Shown here one piece after another: positions 33,789 to 44,221 of a stretch of DNA of 64,000 bases. Position numbers and translations under genes: made by a program. This DNA is from Uranotaenia lowii. Its lineage: Eukaryota > Arthropoda > Insecta > Diptera > Culicidae. Numbering within the stretch: the stretch's first letter is position 1; each line of letters opens with the position of its first letter. The stretch spans positions 88,915,361-88,979,360 of the forward strand of contig NC_073691.1 in the NCBI RefSeq assembly GCF_029784155.1, in the 5' to 3' direction. The notes beneath the pieces are model-generated. The model was not told the origin of the DNA, ran no database searches, and worked only from the letters and a program-made list of their open reading frames with translations.

Positions 33789-36671
33789 ATGGATAGTTTA
33801 ATGAATAGATACCATGAAAATGTAGAAGATTTTAATTTAAGTACTTTTAATAATGATTCAAGATCCTTTAGAATTTTGCAATGGAACGTACGTAGTATGA
33901 ATAATTTAGATAAATTTGATTGCATATTACAGACCATTGATCATTTTAATGTTTGTATCGATGTTATTGTTGTTTGTGAAACCTGGCTTGGTAAAGATAA
34001 CTGTTGTATTTACAACATTCCGGGATATACATCGATTTTCTCTTGCCGCGACCAACCATATGGAGGCCTAGCTATGTATATAAAGACAAATTTGAAATTT
34101 AAAACTACTGAAAATATAACTTTTGATGGCTTTCACCGAATTAGTGTCGAAATTTGTACAAGTGGTCAAGTAATTTGTGTTCATGGCGTATATAGACCCC
34201 CTTCATTCCCGTTTAACAAGTTTTGTGATCAAATTGAATCTCTTCTAACGTCTGTTGCTGATAATCACTCCTGCTTTATTGTAGGTGATTTAAACGTTCC
34301 TGTGAATTTGATTAACCTGAATACCGTAGCAAAATATAGATCTATCTTAGAATCTTTTGGATACGCTTGTACAAACACCTTTCCTACTAGGCCAACAACT
34401 CAGAATATTCTAGATCACGTTGTATCGAAGCAAATTGACTTAGATCGATTGAAAAATGATACAATCTTTTCTGATGTTAGTGACCATTTACAAATACTCA
34501 CATCATTCAATTTATTATGTGATAAAAATGTAACAATTCTTAGGAAAGAGATAGTTGATAACGCTAAACTAAACAGCTTATTTGTGAATCATTTAAACAG
34601 TATTCAACTACCAGAAAATGTTGATGAAGGCCTACAAGAAATCACATCAACTTACAATCGCTTTGTGAAAATTTCTTCTCGAACACTTAATAAAAGGGTA
34701 AAACTTAAAGGAAATTGCTGTCCGTGGATGACATTTGACCTCTGGACACTCATCAAAATAAAAGAGAATTATTTAAAACGATCGAAAAAGCATCCAAATG
34801 ATATCAATTTAAAAGAGATGCTAATTCACATAAATAAAAAATTGAGTTCAAAAAAACAAGAATGTAAAAGGCTCTATTACGAGCGCTTATTAAATAATTC
34901 ACCACATTCAAAGCTCTGGAGAAACATTAATACGCTCTTAGGTAAATCTAAAACGACTTCCTCAATTAACCTTTCAGATGAAAGAGGTGTTATAACCAAT
35001 AGTACACAGATTTGTGAGAAATTTAACAAACACTTTTCCACAATTGGAAAGAACCTGGCTGAAAAGATTCCAGTAAATACTGAAAATGATCATTTGACTC
35101 AAATCGAACAGGTAGAAAATACAATATTCTTACGGCCCGCTAGTGTAAACGAGGTTCGACTTGTAATTTTTTCACTTAAAAATAAAAAGGGTCATGGACC
35201 AGATGGTTTCCCTGTTAATGTCTTGAAAAATAACCACGAAACATTCTCGCACATACTTACACAATACTTTAATAAAATTTTGGAGTCAGGAGTTTTCCCG
35301 AACTGTCTAAAAATTGCGAAAGTCATCCCTGTTTTTAAGGCTGGCGATTTGCTTGACGTCAATAACTATCGCCCTATCTCGACTTTAAGCGTTTTTAGTA
35401 AAGTGTTCGAGAAGCTTCTTGTTAATAGAATTGTAGACTTTCTAAATCAGAACAATATACTTTATAAACTGCAATATGGATTTAGATCAGGTTCGAGCAC
35501 TCAAATTGCCATCTCAGAATTAGTTGACTCCATCATATGTAAAATAGAGTCAAAAAATATTGTTGGGGCACTATTTTTGGATCTCAAAAAAGCCTTCGAT
35601 ACTCTAAATCATGACATATTATTGTCCAAACTGTATAAATACGGGATAAGAGGAACAGCAAATAATATCCTTCGTAGCTACTTAGAAGGTCGCAAGCAGT
35701 ATGTGGCTATTGAAAACACAAGAAGCGAATTAAGAAATATTGATATCGGTGTACCACAAGGGAGTAATATCGGGCCATTACTTTTCCTTTTATATGTCAA
35801 TGATTTATGTAACCTTCAACTTAAAGGCACAGCACGTTTATTTGCCGATGATACAGCAATTTTTTATTCTGAAACTTCACCTGATATTATAATTCAGCAC
35901 ATTGAAGACGACCTAAAACTGCTTTCAAAATATTTCAATTCAAACCTACTTTCACTAAATTATACTAAAACAAAATACATGTTGTTTCGTTCTTCGCATA
36001 AAAAGCTACTTCGTACTAATGACCCAGCTATGAATGGAAATACTATTGAGAGAGTTAGTTATTTTAAATACTTGGGAATTTACTTAGATGAAACTCTCTC
36101 ATGGAATCGTCACATTGAACACTTGGAAAATAAAATTACTCCTCTTTGCGGTGTTCTTTGGAAACTGAGAAATTTTGTTCCACAACATGTTCTCTTTAAA
36201 TTTTATTTTGCGTTTATCCACTCTCAATTGAACTACCTTATTATGATATGGGGAAGAGCCTCCTTGTCCCACTTACAGAAACTTCAAACGCTCCAGAATA
36301 GATGCTTGAAAAACATCTTAAAGCTCCCTTTGTTATTCCCTACCCTTCAGCTTTACTCTTTAAGAACGCATAACGTTCTTCCAATATCTGAACTCTGTGA
36401 TTTGCAAACTGTTGTATATGTCTATGATAATCTACACTCAATTGAAAATATTCAAAACCTCCATTTTACTACGGGGTTGCGAACTCATAACACTCGCCAG
36501 TCAGATTTCTTGCAACGAAGCCGATCCACAACATCATTAGGGCAAAAAAGAATTTCATTTATTGGACCTACTAAATACAACACCTTACCAACGGATATTA
36601 AAAACATAACCAATCGTTCCATGTTCAAAACCAAAGTGATACAGCTTTTGAAAGAAAAATTGAACCATTAA
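33789..36671 (+). CDS. LINE ORF2: AP endonuclease and reverse transcriptase, intact
   Basis: 960 codons without stop. Endonuclease: RILQWNVRSM (near residue 28), VCETWLG, GGLAMYI, VYRPPSFPF, FIVGDLNVP, DHVVSKQ and SDHLQI (to about residue 235). RT: KNKKGHGPDGFPVNVLK, IPVFKAGDLLDVNNYRPI, YGFRSGSSTQIAI, motif A GALFLDLKKAFDTLNHD (about residue 595), motif B GVPQGSNIGPLLFLL, motif C RLFADDTAIFY (about residue 685), then the thumb region (FKYLGIYLDETLSW). No RNase H. The C-terminal domain ends QLLKEKLNH. This is the only full endonuclease-RT protein without a defect in the window. Confidence 0.95.
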   Translation: MDSLMNRYHENVEDFNLSTFNNDSRSFRILQWNVRSMNNLDKFDCILQTIDHFNVCIDVIVVCETWLGKDNCCIYNIPGYTSIFSCRDQPYGGLAMYIKTNLKFKTTENITFDGFHRISVEICTSGQVICVHGVYRPPSFPFNKFCDQIESLLTSVADNHSCFIVGDLNVPVNLINLNTVAKYRSILESFGYACTNTFPTRPTTQNILDHVVSKQIDLDRLKNDTIFSDVSDHLQILTSFNLLCDKNVTILRKEIVDNAKLNSLFVNHLNSIQLPENVDEGLQEITSTYNRFVKISSRTLNKRVKLKGNCCPWMTFDLWTLIKIKENYLKRSKKHPNDINLKEMLIHINKKLSSKKQECKRLYYERLLNNSPHSKLWRNINTLLGKSKTTSSINLSDERGVITNSTQICEKFNKHFSTIGKNLAEKIPVNTENDHLTQIEQVENTIFLRPASVNEVRLVIFSLKNKKGHGPDGFPVNVLKNNHETFSHILTQYFNKILESGVFPNCLKIAKVIPVFKAGDLLDVNNYRPISTLSVFSKVFEKLLVNRIVDFLNQNNILYKLQYGFRSGSSTQIAISELVDSIICKIESKNIVGALFLDLKKAFDTLNHDILLSKLYKYGIRGTANNILRSYLEGRKQYVAIENTRSELRNIDIGVPQGSNIGPLLFLLYVNDLCNLQLKGTARLFADDTAIFYSETSPDIIIQHIEDDLKLLSKYFNSNLLSLNYTKTKYMLFRSSHKKLLRTNDPAMNGNTIERVSYFKYLGIYLDETLSWNRHIEHLENKITPLCGVLWKLRNFVPQHVLFKFYFAFIHSQLNYLIMIWGRASLSHLQKLQTLQNRCLKNILKLPLLFPTLQLYSLRTHNVLPISELCDLQTVVYVYDNLHSIENIQNLHFTTGLRTHNTRQSDFLQRSRSTTSLGQKRISFIGPTKYNTLPTDIKNITNRSMFKTKVIQLLKEKLNH

Positions 36672-37081
36672 AACAGTCGATCATCAACCAGTCTTTGTTT
36701 TGTTTACCTTTTGTACTTTTGTAGCGTTAATATCTAATATTATTTTTCTTAAAAATCTTGTAGTTTGTATTTTATCTTATAAAATTATTGAACATAACAT
36801 AATAAAATTAGCAATAAATAAATAGTATATTAGTAAATATCGAATAATGAATCTCTTCAAAGGAAATTATTTTCCATTGAGATTTCATATTGTAGTCAAT
36901 TTAGTTAAATAATACATTTCCTCGCACGACATTATAAATATTTGTGTTCTCAGCATGATTAAAATTTGCTCGCGTTTACTCTTATTATCATTTTGCTGCC
37001 AGACATGCTGAGAACAGTAGCGTCCATTACCAGGGGGCTCAATTGAGCCTTTTGGTGTGGGGGAGTGTGGTGGGCCGCTAC

Positions 37082-37103
37082 AAAAAAAAAAAAAAAAAAA
37101 AAA
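37082..37103 (+). other. Poly-A tail of the nested LINE
   Basis: 22 consecutive A directly before the right copy of the CCCATTTT duplication. Confidence 0.9.
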
Positions 37104-38234
37104 CCCATTTTCAACCACCTCTGAGAACGATAAACAACGAGTCTGTGGCGCAGAATCAGCCCAGGTAACATTAAAATCACTTCGGGTATTACCCAGCCGT
37201 GATTCCAATGTAGGCCGAGGCTGACTGCGAACAGGCAGGTTGTTTGCCGGCCCGACGTGTGAAGACGAAAAAGAGGAAGGAGGAGAAGAAACTTTTCTGG
37301 AAACTTTGGGGTTTTTCCTAGAAGCAATAATTTTTGCCCTGATGGGACAGTCTAGCGAATTCGAGGAATGATTACCTGCGCAATTTGCACACTTAAAAAA
37401 TTCTGTTTTTGGCTTATCACCACCAAAAAGGCATTTAGATTTTTCATGATCGAATGAGCCGCAAAACATGCATCTGGCATTCATTCTACAATTTTTAGTG
37501 CCATGACAAAAAGCTTGACAACGACGACATTGCGTAATATTTTGAAGAAAATTGGTAGAAGATTTACGAAAAGGTTCGAATTTGACTCGACAATGAAACA
37601 TAAGACGAGCCTTTTCAAGAATTTGCAAATTATTAACCTGATCCTTTTTAAAATGGATCAAATAAAGTTCAGGAGCAAAACCAACACTACTGGTATTATT
37701 CGTGTTGGTTCTTTTCCTCATTTGAATTACTTGAATTGGAGAAAAACCTAACAAAGAATTTAATTCAGCTGTGATCTCATCCGGTGTCTGATCGCCGGTG
37801 AGACCACGAAGTACAACTTTAAATGGACGATCACTTCTAGTGTCGTACGTAAAAAATTGGTGTTTTTTGTTATTCAAATAATTTAAAACCTTTTGAAAAT
37901 CATTAAAAGATTCCGCCAATATACGAGCAGTTCCCCTTCGACCGATCTGAAAAGAAATCTTCACATCCTTGACGGAAGTGACGATTTCTTTTCGAAAGGC
38001 ATTGAAGTCGGGAATCGTGACCGTTATTGGTGGAATCTTTTCGTTTTTAAGAGTATAAGAAGAAGAAGGTTTCTTAGTACTCTTATCAGAATTAAATATG
38101 AATATTTCCTCATCACCGATGTTATGAAGGACATCGAATGAATTGGAAATTTCAACTTTTTTGGGCGATGGACCTGAATTAGGTTCGGCAATCCGTTTTC
38201 TTCCGGCCCTTGAGCCGGCCGAAGACTTCCCCAT
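37104..38234 (-). pseudogene. Jockey ORF1, 5' part (three CCHC zinc knuckles)
   Basis: Starts at Met 38234 (MGKSSAGSRAGRKR), basic N-terminus. The middle contains a conserved IQVIQMRKRTN-like region, followed by three zinc knuckles: CRRCQAFCHGTKNC, CMFCGSFDHEKSKC and CANCAGNHSSNSLDC (about 37540-37345). This Gag-like layout is standard for jockey ORF1, a nucleic-acid-binding protein. The frame continues to SEVVENG, where the nested LINE enters at 37104-37111; the rest is at 31080-31346. Reading on would give poly-Phe from the LINE poly-A tail. Confidence 0.9.
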
Positions 38235-38424
38235 GCTGGAAAGAAAAGAGAAAATATGAATAAAAGAAAATGAAAATAATTTTAGCACTGAAAAGTGCTG
38301 ATTGAAAAACAGGTAAGCAAAAAATAAATAATGTAAAAATGTTCCTGCAGGTACACAGCAACGATACGATGCTCCGGCGTACGTGTTGACGGCTCAACGG
38401 TACAGATGGAAGTGAAATGTTTAA

Positions 38425-39387
38425 TAATTCTTTCTTCATTCAATGGCGGAAATATTAGATAACTTTTCTTTAGTCGGAACCGTTTTTTTTGCAGTTTGTA
38501 TAAATAAAATTTCAACTTGGTGATTTACATAAATTAACTCAATAACTATCGATGCTCTTAGGGACATAACTAAAATGATATAAAATTAAACATGAAACTC
38601 TACAAAATTGAACACAAAACTTTCGGTGCCCCATATATACCAAATTTATAACTTTGGTCCAGTGAATTCTGAGACATAGAAAATTCAATTTCGGTGTTTC
38701 TTGGTTTAGATTTCTTCGCGGTCCTAAATGTGTTAAGGCCGAAAAATAATTGAAATCGAAAGATGGACAATGATGCTGCATGAATTAAGGGACTAAATTT
38801 TATAACATAACTCATAAAATTCAACTACAAAAAAATGAAATTTCGCCTTCATTCAATTCCCTGGGCCCTCGTTCTATACTCCTTTATTTTTTTTTTCCTT
38901 CAAACCATTTGATAGGGTTTCTATTCTTTTGTCTTAGACTAGCTTACTCTTGGAAAATGTCCCTTTTTTTAAATATCAAAAATTCACCTCAAAACACAAC
39001 AAAAACTATACCAAAACTATACATTTACTATGGAAAAAGTGGAACTCTCATATAAATCAACCTGCTGCTTCTAAACGCTTAGATATCATTATTAAATCAA
39101 TGAGGCTGTATCTGGGAGGGGGAGAAAATAGTTCAAGGTCAATTATTGCATGCATAGTTCAGAAGTTTTTCAAGTTCAAAGCATTGGAAGAAAATGTTTT
39201 GAATCTGAATCAGTTATAAATTCTTGCTAGTATTTTGAACTTTTGTACGTATTTTCTCTCGAGAAGGGTATGCCAAAAGTGCATATGTAGTACATGCATT
39301 TGCACAAGCTGTATTCTTCCATATTTTCTTGTTTTGCCAATTTGGAATATGATTTTTCATTTTACTAATCTCTTTGCTCTTCTAGTA
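38425..39387. other. AT-rich noncoding
   Basis: Several open frames of 60-90 codons on both strands are low-complexity and share no family feature. No repeat ends were seen. Confidence 0.4.
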
Positions 39388-39741
39388 AAGCATGGATCAT
39401 CATGAATCTGGACGCATTGTTTATTATACCATAGCGCTCCTAGTTGGATCGGGAAAGTTTTGACAGTTCTTTGTTTTGAAATGTTTCCTCTATCAGTGCC
39501 GAAAATTTCATTACAATTCGTTTTGGTTCAAAAAAGTTACACGTGATGGAAGCCGCGAGACGAAAATTAATTTTGGACATCCACGTCAAAAACCCGACGT
39601 GATCGGGTTCAAAAATCGCGAAATCCGTAAAAATGGTTAAATCGACCGTGTACATGTGTAGCGTTCTCAAACGTTTCCGTGAGAAGCATACTATCGATCG
39701 GCAAGTTTATAAAAAGCCTTTTAATGGCTGCCACTACAGTA

Positions 39742-40686
39742 AAGAGGTACCGTAAACTGAGGGAACTTTGATCAGCGGGGTAACTTGATCAACATGAAAT
39801 TTTTGCAGATAATCATCATTAACTAAGTATAAAGTTAAAATATCTGAAAACTGTTTACTACGCCTGTAAATTTAGTTACAAATAAGCTAAATTTGGTTTG
39901 TATTAGGAGATTTTCTATAAAACTTAAAATATACTTTTAAAATCTTAAAATATCTGTTGTAGGCTCACAAACAAACATCTCTCCTGGTCAAATTTAAGCC
40001 TTTAGGAGCAAATGAGTTGTTTAATGTGAAAGTTAAACTATTTTTCTTGGTTCAGGTTAAGTTGAAGTGTTATTTTTATGGTCATTTGATGATAATTTAT
40101 GGATATTGAAAAAAAACGGTCATTTTCCATGAAAAAGCATGTATAGGAAAAATAGCTAAAAACTCCATCAAATGGTAAAGTTTGAAGAATAAAAGAACGT
40201 GGGAACAGTAAGAGGACTTAGGGAATAGCATGAAGGTAAAATTTTATTTGTTTTCGAGGCCACAAAATATTGAAAAATGTTTATAATTTTTGCCCCTAAA
40301 TGTATGCAGGAGCATTGTCCATCTTGCGAGTATATTTGTTTTCGAAAGAAAACGTTGAAAAATTCAATTGAGTCCATACAAAAATTACTGTTATAAATGT
40401 TTTGAGCCTTCTGTGCTTAATGGCATCAAAACAATAAATTTAAAGATGTTGAGATACGTAAAAACCATAGTTATCAAAGTTACCCCGAAACTCGAAATCT
40501 GGTTTTGTTACAAACATTTAATTATGACCACAAATGTCGTTTGAATTTACTGCAATCCATGATCATGTTTAAAACTCCTCACCTCAGTAAGGGTTTTAAA
40601 GCTTTTAGGTATTACGAAAAAGCAACCCCTTCCAAAAGATTTTAAAATGAATGAAAAAAGTGATCAAAGTTCCCCCAGTTTACGGT
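39742..40686. mobile_element. MITE with TACCGTAAACTG termini
   Basis: Inverted ends TACCGTAAACTGAGGGAACT...GATCA (from 39748) and TGATCAAAGTTCCCCCAGTT...TACGGTA (to 40687). The repeat ACTACAGTA occurs at 39733-39741 and 40687-40695, consistent with a target duplication of 8-9 bp, though AAGAGG lies between the left copy and the TIR. No coding capacity. A related terminus occurs at 25889. Confidence 0.8.
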
Positions 40687-40695
40687 ACTACAGTA

Positions 40696-40967
40696 GTGGT
40701 ATCGCAAACGGGGTGGATTTTGTAGAAAAGGACATCAACCCACCCAACTGCCCTCAATTTCGCCCTATTGAAAAATATTGGGCAATTGTCAAGCAGAAGA
40801 TGAAGAAAAATGGTAGGAAGACTCGGGATGCAACAGAGATGAAAAGATGGTGGAACAAAATGGCCGCTGAGGTCAGCGAACAGGGTGTCCAAACTTTGAT
40901 GAGTGGTATTCGACGAAAAGCTAGAAATTTCATCAAAAACACATCGGAATATTTTTTTCATTTTTAA
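40696..40967 (+). pseudogene. ITmD37E transposase, C-terminal fragment
   Basis: The open frame shows VDFVEKDINPPNCPQFRPIEKYWAIVK-type sequence (split here: NPPNCPQFRPIEKYW, then KQKMKKNGRK), containing the catalytic Glu in PIEKYW, and ends FIKNTSEYFFHF. NPPNxPQxRPIEKxWAxVK is typical of the ITmD37E group known from mosquitoes. The two upstream Asp motifs are absent. Confidence 0.8.
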
Positions 40968-41076
40968 TTTAAAGTTCAATAAACCTACATTTTGAGTGCA
41001 AAACATTTTTATTTCGTTTACATAGCTCTGAGATAGACCCTTTTTAATGCGTCCAGATTCATGATGATCCATGCTT

Positions 41077-41410
41077 CAACTCCGTTTAATAAAATCTCTT
41101 CACAAGTGTTCATATGTGAATCGCAAATGCATCGCTCACGGTGCTTTTGGCTATCTGTCAATATTAACCGATTTGAAATCATAGAAGAATATGATACATA
41201 TCTAAATAACATAAGTTATATCTGTTACATCAAGCGCAAAATTAGTGTATTTTCCTTATAATGGACAAGTGTTCAATCTCTTCTATCTTTGGATTGGTAA
41301 CAGAAATGTGGGGGTAAATGTCCTTTCATATAAAGATATTTAATTTTTAAAATTGCGTCATGGTTATTCAATCATTCAAGCCGTACAAATATCGTTTCCA
41401 TGGAAAAAAT
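41077..41410. other. Noncoding, unassigned
   Basis: No coding or repeat ends recognised. Confidence 0.35.
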
Positions 41411-41748
41411 GTGAGAAATTTTTCACATTTTCAAGTAATTCAAAAAAGAATTTATTTTTTTTTAAATCTACTGCGCACCACTTGAATATTCCGCCTTTGG
41501 CTGAAAGCAAAGTGTCGTCAGCAAATAACTTTCTACCTCTTCCTTCTGGTACAACAGGAAGATAAAAATAGAAATAAAAATATTGTATAAAATTGGCCCA
41601 AGTATACTGCCTTGAGAGACACCAGCTCTAATGGGTATCCTATCAGAGCATAAATTTTGATAGCTTACTTGTAAAGTTCGGCAAATCGAGCTAATCTAAA
41701 TAGCTACTAAATTTTTGTGCCAAACACGGTTTTACAATATCTAGAAGA
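41411..41748 (-). pseudogene. Jockey LINE RT fragment, part 1
   Basis: Matches 28965-29350 of the jockey LINE with many substitutions and small deletions: strings such as TTTCACATTTTCAAGTAATT, CTTTGGCTGAAAGCAAAGT, GGCCCAAGTATACTGCC and CACCAGCTCTAATGGGT recur in order. It covers RT motifs C and B region on the minus strand. The sequence continues at 46775-47037 after a 5-kb insertion. Confidence 0.85.
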
Positions 41749-41872
41749 ATTTCAATATGTTCATTGACACGTGCGGCGAGATGAAATGCTAGGTAGAAGA
41801 ATTTGTAAAGGAATGAAGAACAGGCGGATAGGCAAACATTAGATGAGCTTCGTACAATAAAGTTTTGAATAA

Positions 41873-42984
41873 GGCTATGATAATTTTGTGTGATAAACGT
41901 GTGTATTTTAAAAACTGTTCATTTGATCGAAAAACTTTCTATGGAGGAATTGAAGGTGTTAATATGATATTTAATTTAAAAATATAAAAACAATATTTAT
42001 CAATGATTTCAAGAATTACTCTAACTTTTTCATAAAATCTCTTTTTGATCTTTGCACACTTTTTGCAATCATGTATTGATTTATAATTTTTACCACAGAA
42101 GCAAAATCTTTGCAAAATCATGATATTTTAAACAAACTCACCTGGAAAAAGCAATTGGATTCTGGTTGGAACTGTAGGCATCATGAAGAATTTGATCTCT
42201 TAAATCCGGTTTTAACATAAATTTCTTCGCCCTTCAGGACACATCTGTCACATTGCCTCAAAACCGGTTGCACAGATTGTAAGCTAAGGAACTGCTCACT
42301 ATTAGTCATTATACATGGTGTCTACTAGTCAGACAACACTTTTTGACTGCCGGAAATGGATTAGGGGAGGAGCTATATGCGCCTATTAAGCAGAACACTG
42401 ATTTAATCAAATATCACATCGAATGTGTGTACAAAAACTATATATACGTGTGCAGGCATCTGTTTTCTCTACATTGGAGTAATTTTTATGTTAAAATTTT
42501 CTTCAGTTTCCAAGAAAACGATTTTATTATAAGTGTTGTCTAAAATGCCGAACCTCAAACCGTGCGGGCTAAATGCGCCTATTTATGTTTTGAACAAAAT
42601 TTCTGTTTATTGGCAATATTTCCGTATAATTTCATTGAAACTGCTAGAAAGTAATAATTTCCGTACGACAAAGCTGAAGTTTTATAAAAATCTTTGTATA
42701 TTATAATTTTATGGAATAAAACAAAAGTTAGGGTTGCCATACTATGGAGGCAGTTCATCCATGAGGAAAACTTTGTCAAACTGTTTTTAGATCTCAAATT
42801 CTCTCTTAAGATGTTATACAGAGCTTAGATTTGAAGGTTCAATGATAAAAATTATTTATTTATACTATTTAACCTGTTGTTTTAGGATGGAGGCATTTTA
42901 CAAACATGATGGGGCAGACAAAAACACTCTATTATTCCACTATATAATCATTATTAAACCTCGACAAAAACTGAAACATGTTTT
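41873..42984. other. Interior of the 5-kb inverted-repeat element, left
   Basis: AT-rich, with no ORF resembling a known protein. GGATTAGGGGAGGAGCTATA...TGCGCCTATTAAG (about 42358) has a loose inverse relative at about 45640-45680, a possible second, inner pair of arms. Confidence 0.4.
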
Positions 42985-43014
42985 ATTTCTTAAGTTCTTT
43001 TATTTATTTACATA

Positions 43015-44211
43015 TACACCCATAGAAGAGGTTGCAAAAATCCAATGCCTATTTAGCACATCTCTGTGCCGATAATGCGCTGAAATGTGCACTGTGCCGA
43101 AGATGATATGTTTGAAAAACCGTAACTGGCATAAGGACTCGGCTCCCAACTAAAATGATGCATGACCACTACATTCAAGCAAAACAAGAAAAACATTTAA
43201 TGGGATTTCGTTTCCTGTTGGATAATTCATCCCAGAAACAAGAAAATAAAAATATAATCCACAGCGCCCGTAGGGAGAATCGAACTCAAATCACCAACCA
43301 TATAGTCTTGCCAGACCGACATCTTAACCAGTGTACTATTTGAGCTTCATGCAGGAAGAGGGATATTTGTCATAGGCATTCTGCCACCGATCAATCACAA
43401 AAGAAACGCACGACAGTGGCTTCCCGGCGTTTGGCCTCCTTTCAAGGTATTCATTTGTCTTGTGATGGAAACGGGAAAGGGAACGGGAGTGGAGGAAACG
43501 GGAAACCCATTGAATGAGAACTGTGCTTTGCTTACTGCCTGCTATTACATACACACGCTACATATACACTGCTGCCAAAGCCGGGCAGCTTGTTTTGTTA
43601 TGGAAACGGGAAAGGGAACGGGAGTGAAGGAAACGGGAAACCCATTGAATGAGAACTGTGTTTGCTTACCGCCTGCTATTACATACACACGCTACATATA
43701 CACAGCTGCTAAAGCCGGGCAGCTTGGCCGGTGCTTGTTTGCCGGTGAATTGAAGGAATATATTCTTGTTGCTTTTGCTACATACACACGCACAGCTTAG
43801 CCGTGGTTGTTTGCCGGCAAATTGAATTGAAGGAATATTTTTGTTTTGTTGCTTTTACTGCATACACACGCACAGCTCGGCCGTGGTTGTTTGCCGGTGG
43901 ATTGAAGGGATTGAATTAGAAGGATGTTTTTGTTGTTGCTTTTGCTACATTCACACGCACAGTGCTCGGTTCGCTGGCTGCCTGGTGTTGGCCGGTATTT
44001 ATTTCCATCCTTCTTCGTCTTGTGATGCGATATGGAGGGACGTGAAAGCGTTTTTATTTTGTTTCTTTCAGACATACGCAATTCGGTTAACTTGGGAGAT
44101 TAATGCCGGTGGGAGCAAATCGAATCAGCACCGATCGCGTTATCTTCTTGTACCAATGATGCTATGTAATTGACTACACGCCATTGGCACAGAGGCTGAA
44201 TTTTGGGTGTA
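43015..44211. mobile_element. 1.19-kb TIR element, copy 2 (TA target duplication)
   Basis: Element 43017-44209 is collinear with 23139-24331 at a constant offset of 19878, with no difference seen by eye, and has TA on both sides (43015-43016, 44210-44211). It is in the same orientation as copy 1 and lies in the RTE 3' UTR. Two copies with identical bodies at unrelated sites give exact element ends. Confidence 0.92.
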
Positions 44212-44221
44212 GTATTCCGTC

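Larger units (their letters stand above)
31355..37103 (+). mobile_element. Full-length CR1/L2-like LINE inserted in the jockey LINE
   Basis: 5749 bp, flanked by an exact 8-bp duplication, with a 5' UTR of about 1.2 kb (31355-32594), ORF1, ORF2, a 430-bp 3' UTR and 22 A at 37082-37103. Both ORFs are open, so the copy may be competent. The RT sequence (KAGDLLDVNNYRPIS, FGFR-like YGFRSGSSTQ, GVPQGSNIGPLLFLLYVNDL) resembles the CR1/L2 branch; the exact clade is not certain. It lies in reverse orientation to its host LINE and is younger than it. Confidence 0.9.
28183..38414 (-). mobile_element. Jockey-clade LINE, near full length, with a nested LINE in ORF1
   Basis: Bounded by a 10-bp duplication. 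On the minus strand: 5' UTR (38414-38235, starting CACTTCCATCTG), ORF1 (38234-37104 and 31346-31080), ORF2 overlapping ORF1 (31093-28436), 3' UTR with AATAAA, and a poly-A tail of 14 (complement of 28183-28196). Without the 5.75-kb nested LINE it would be about 4.5 kb, normal for jockey-type elements. ORF1 with three CCHC knuckles and ORF2 with endonuclease and RT fit Juan-like mosquito jockey elements. A diverged second copy lies split at 41411-41748 and 46775-47037. Confidence 0.9.
39388..41076 (+). mobile_element. ITmD37E-type Tc1/mariner element, internally deleted, with nested MITE
   Basis: Ends AAGCATGGATCATCATGAAT and ATTCATGATGATCCATGCTT (39388-39407 and 41057-41076) are inverted repeats continuing inward as CTGGACGCATT. 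The left part (about 39430-39730) encodes N-terminal DNA-binding residues in broken frames. The right part (40696-40967) encodes the transposase C-terminus. The middle, with the first two catalytic Asp, is missing. A 945-bp MITE sits at 39742-40686. Without it the element is about 740 bp. Confidence 0.8.

Noticed and set aside
36885..37103. C-terminal extension of jockey ORF1 through a poly-Phe stretch
   Set aside because: This part is the reverse complement of the nested LINE's 3' UTR and poly-A tail, not genuine ORF1.
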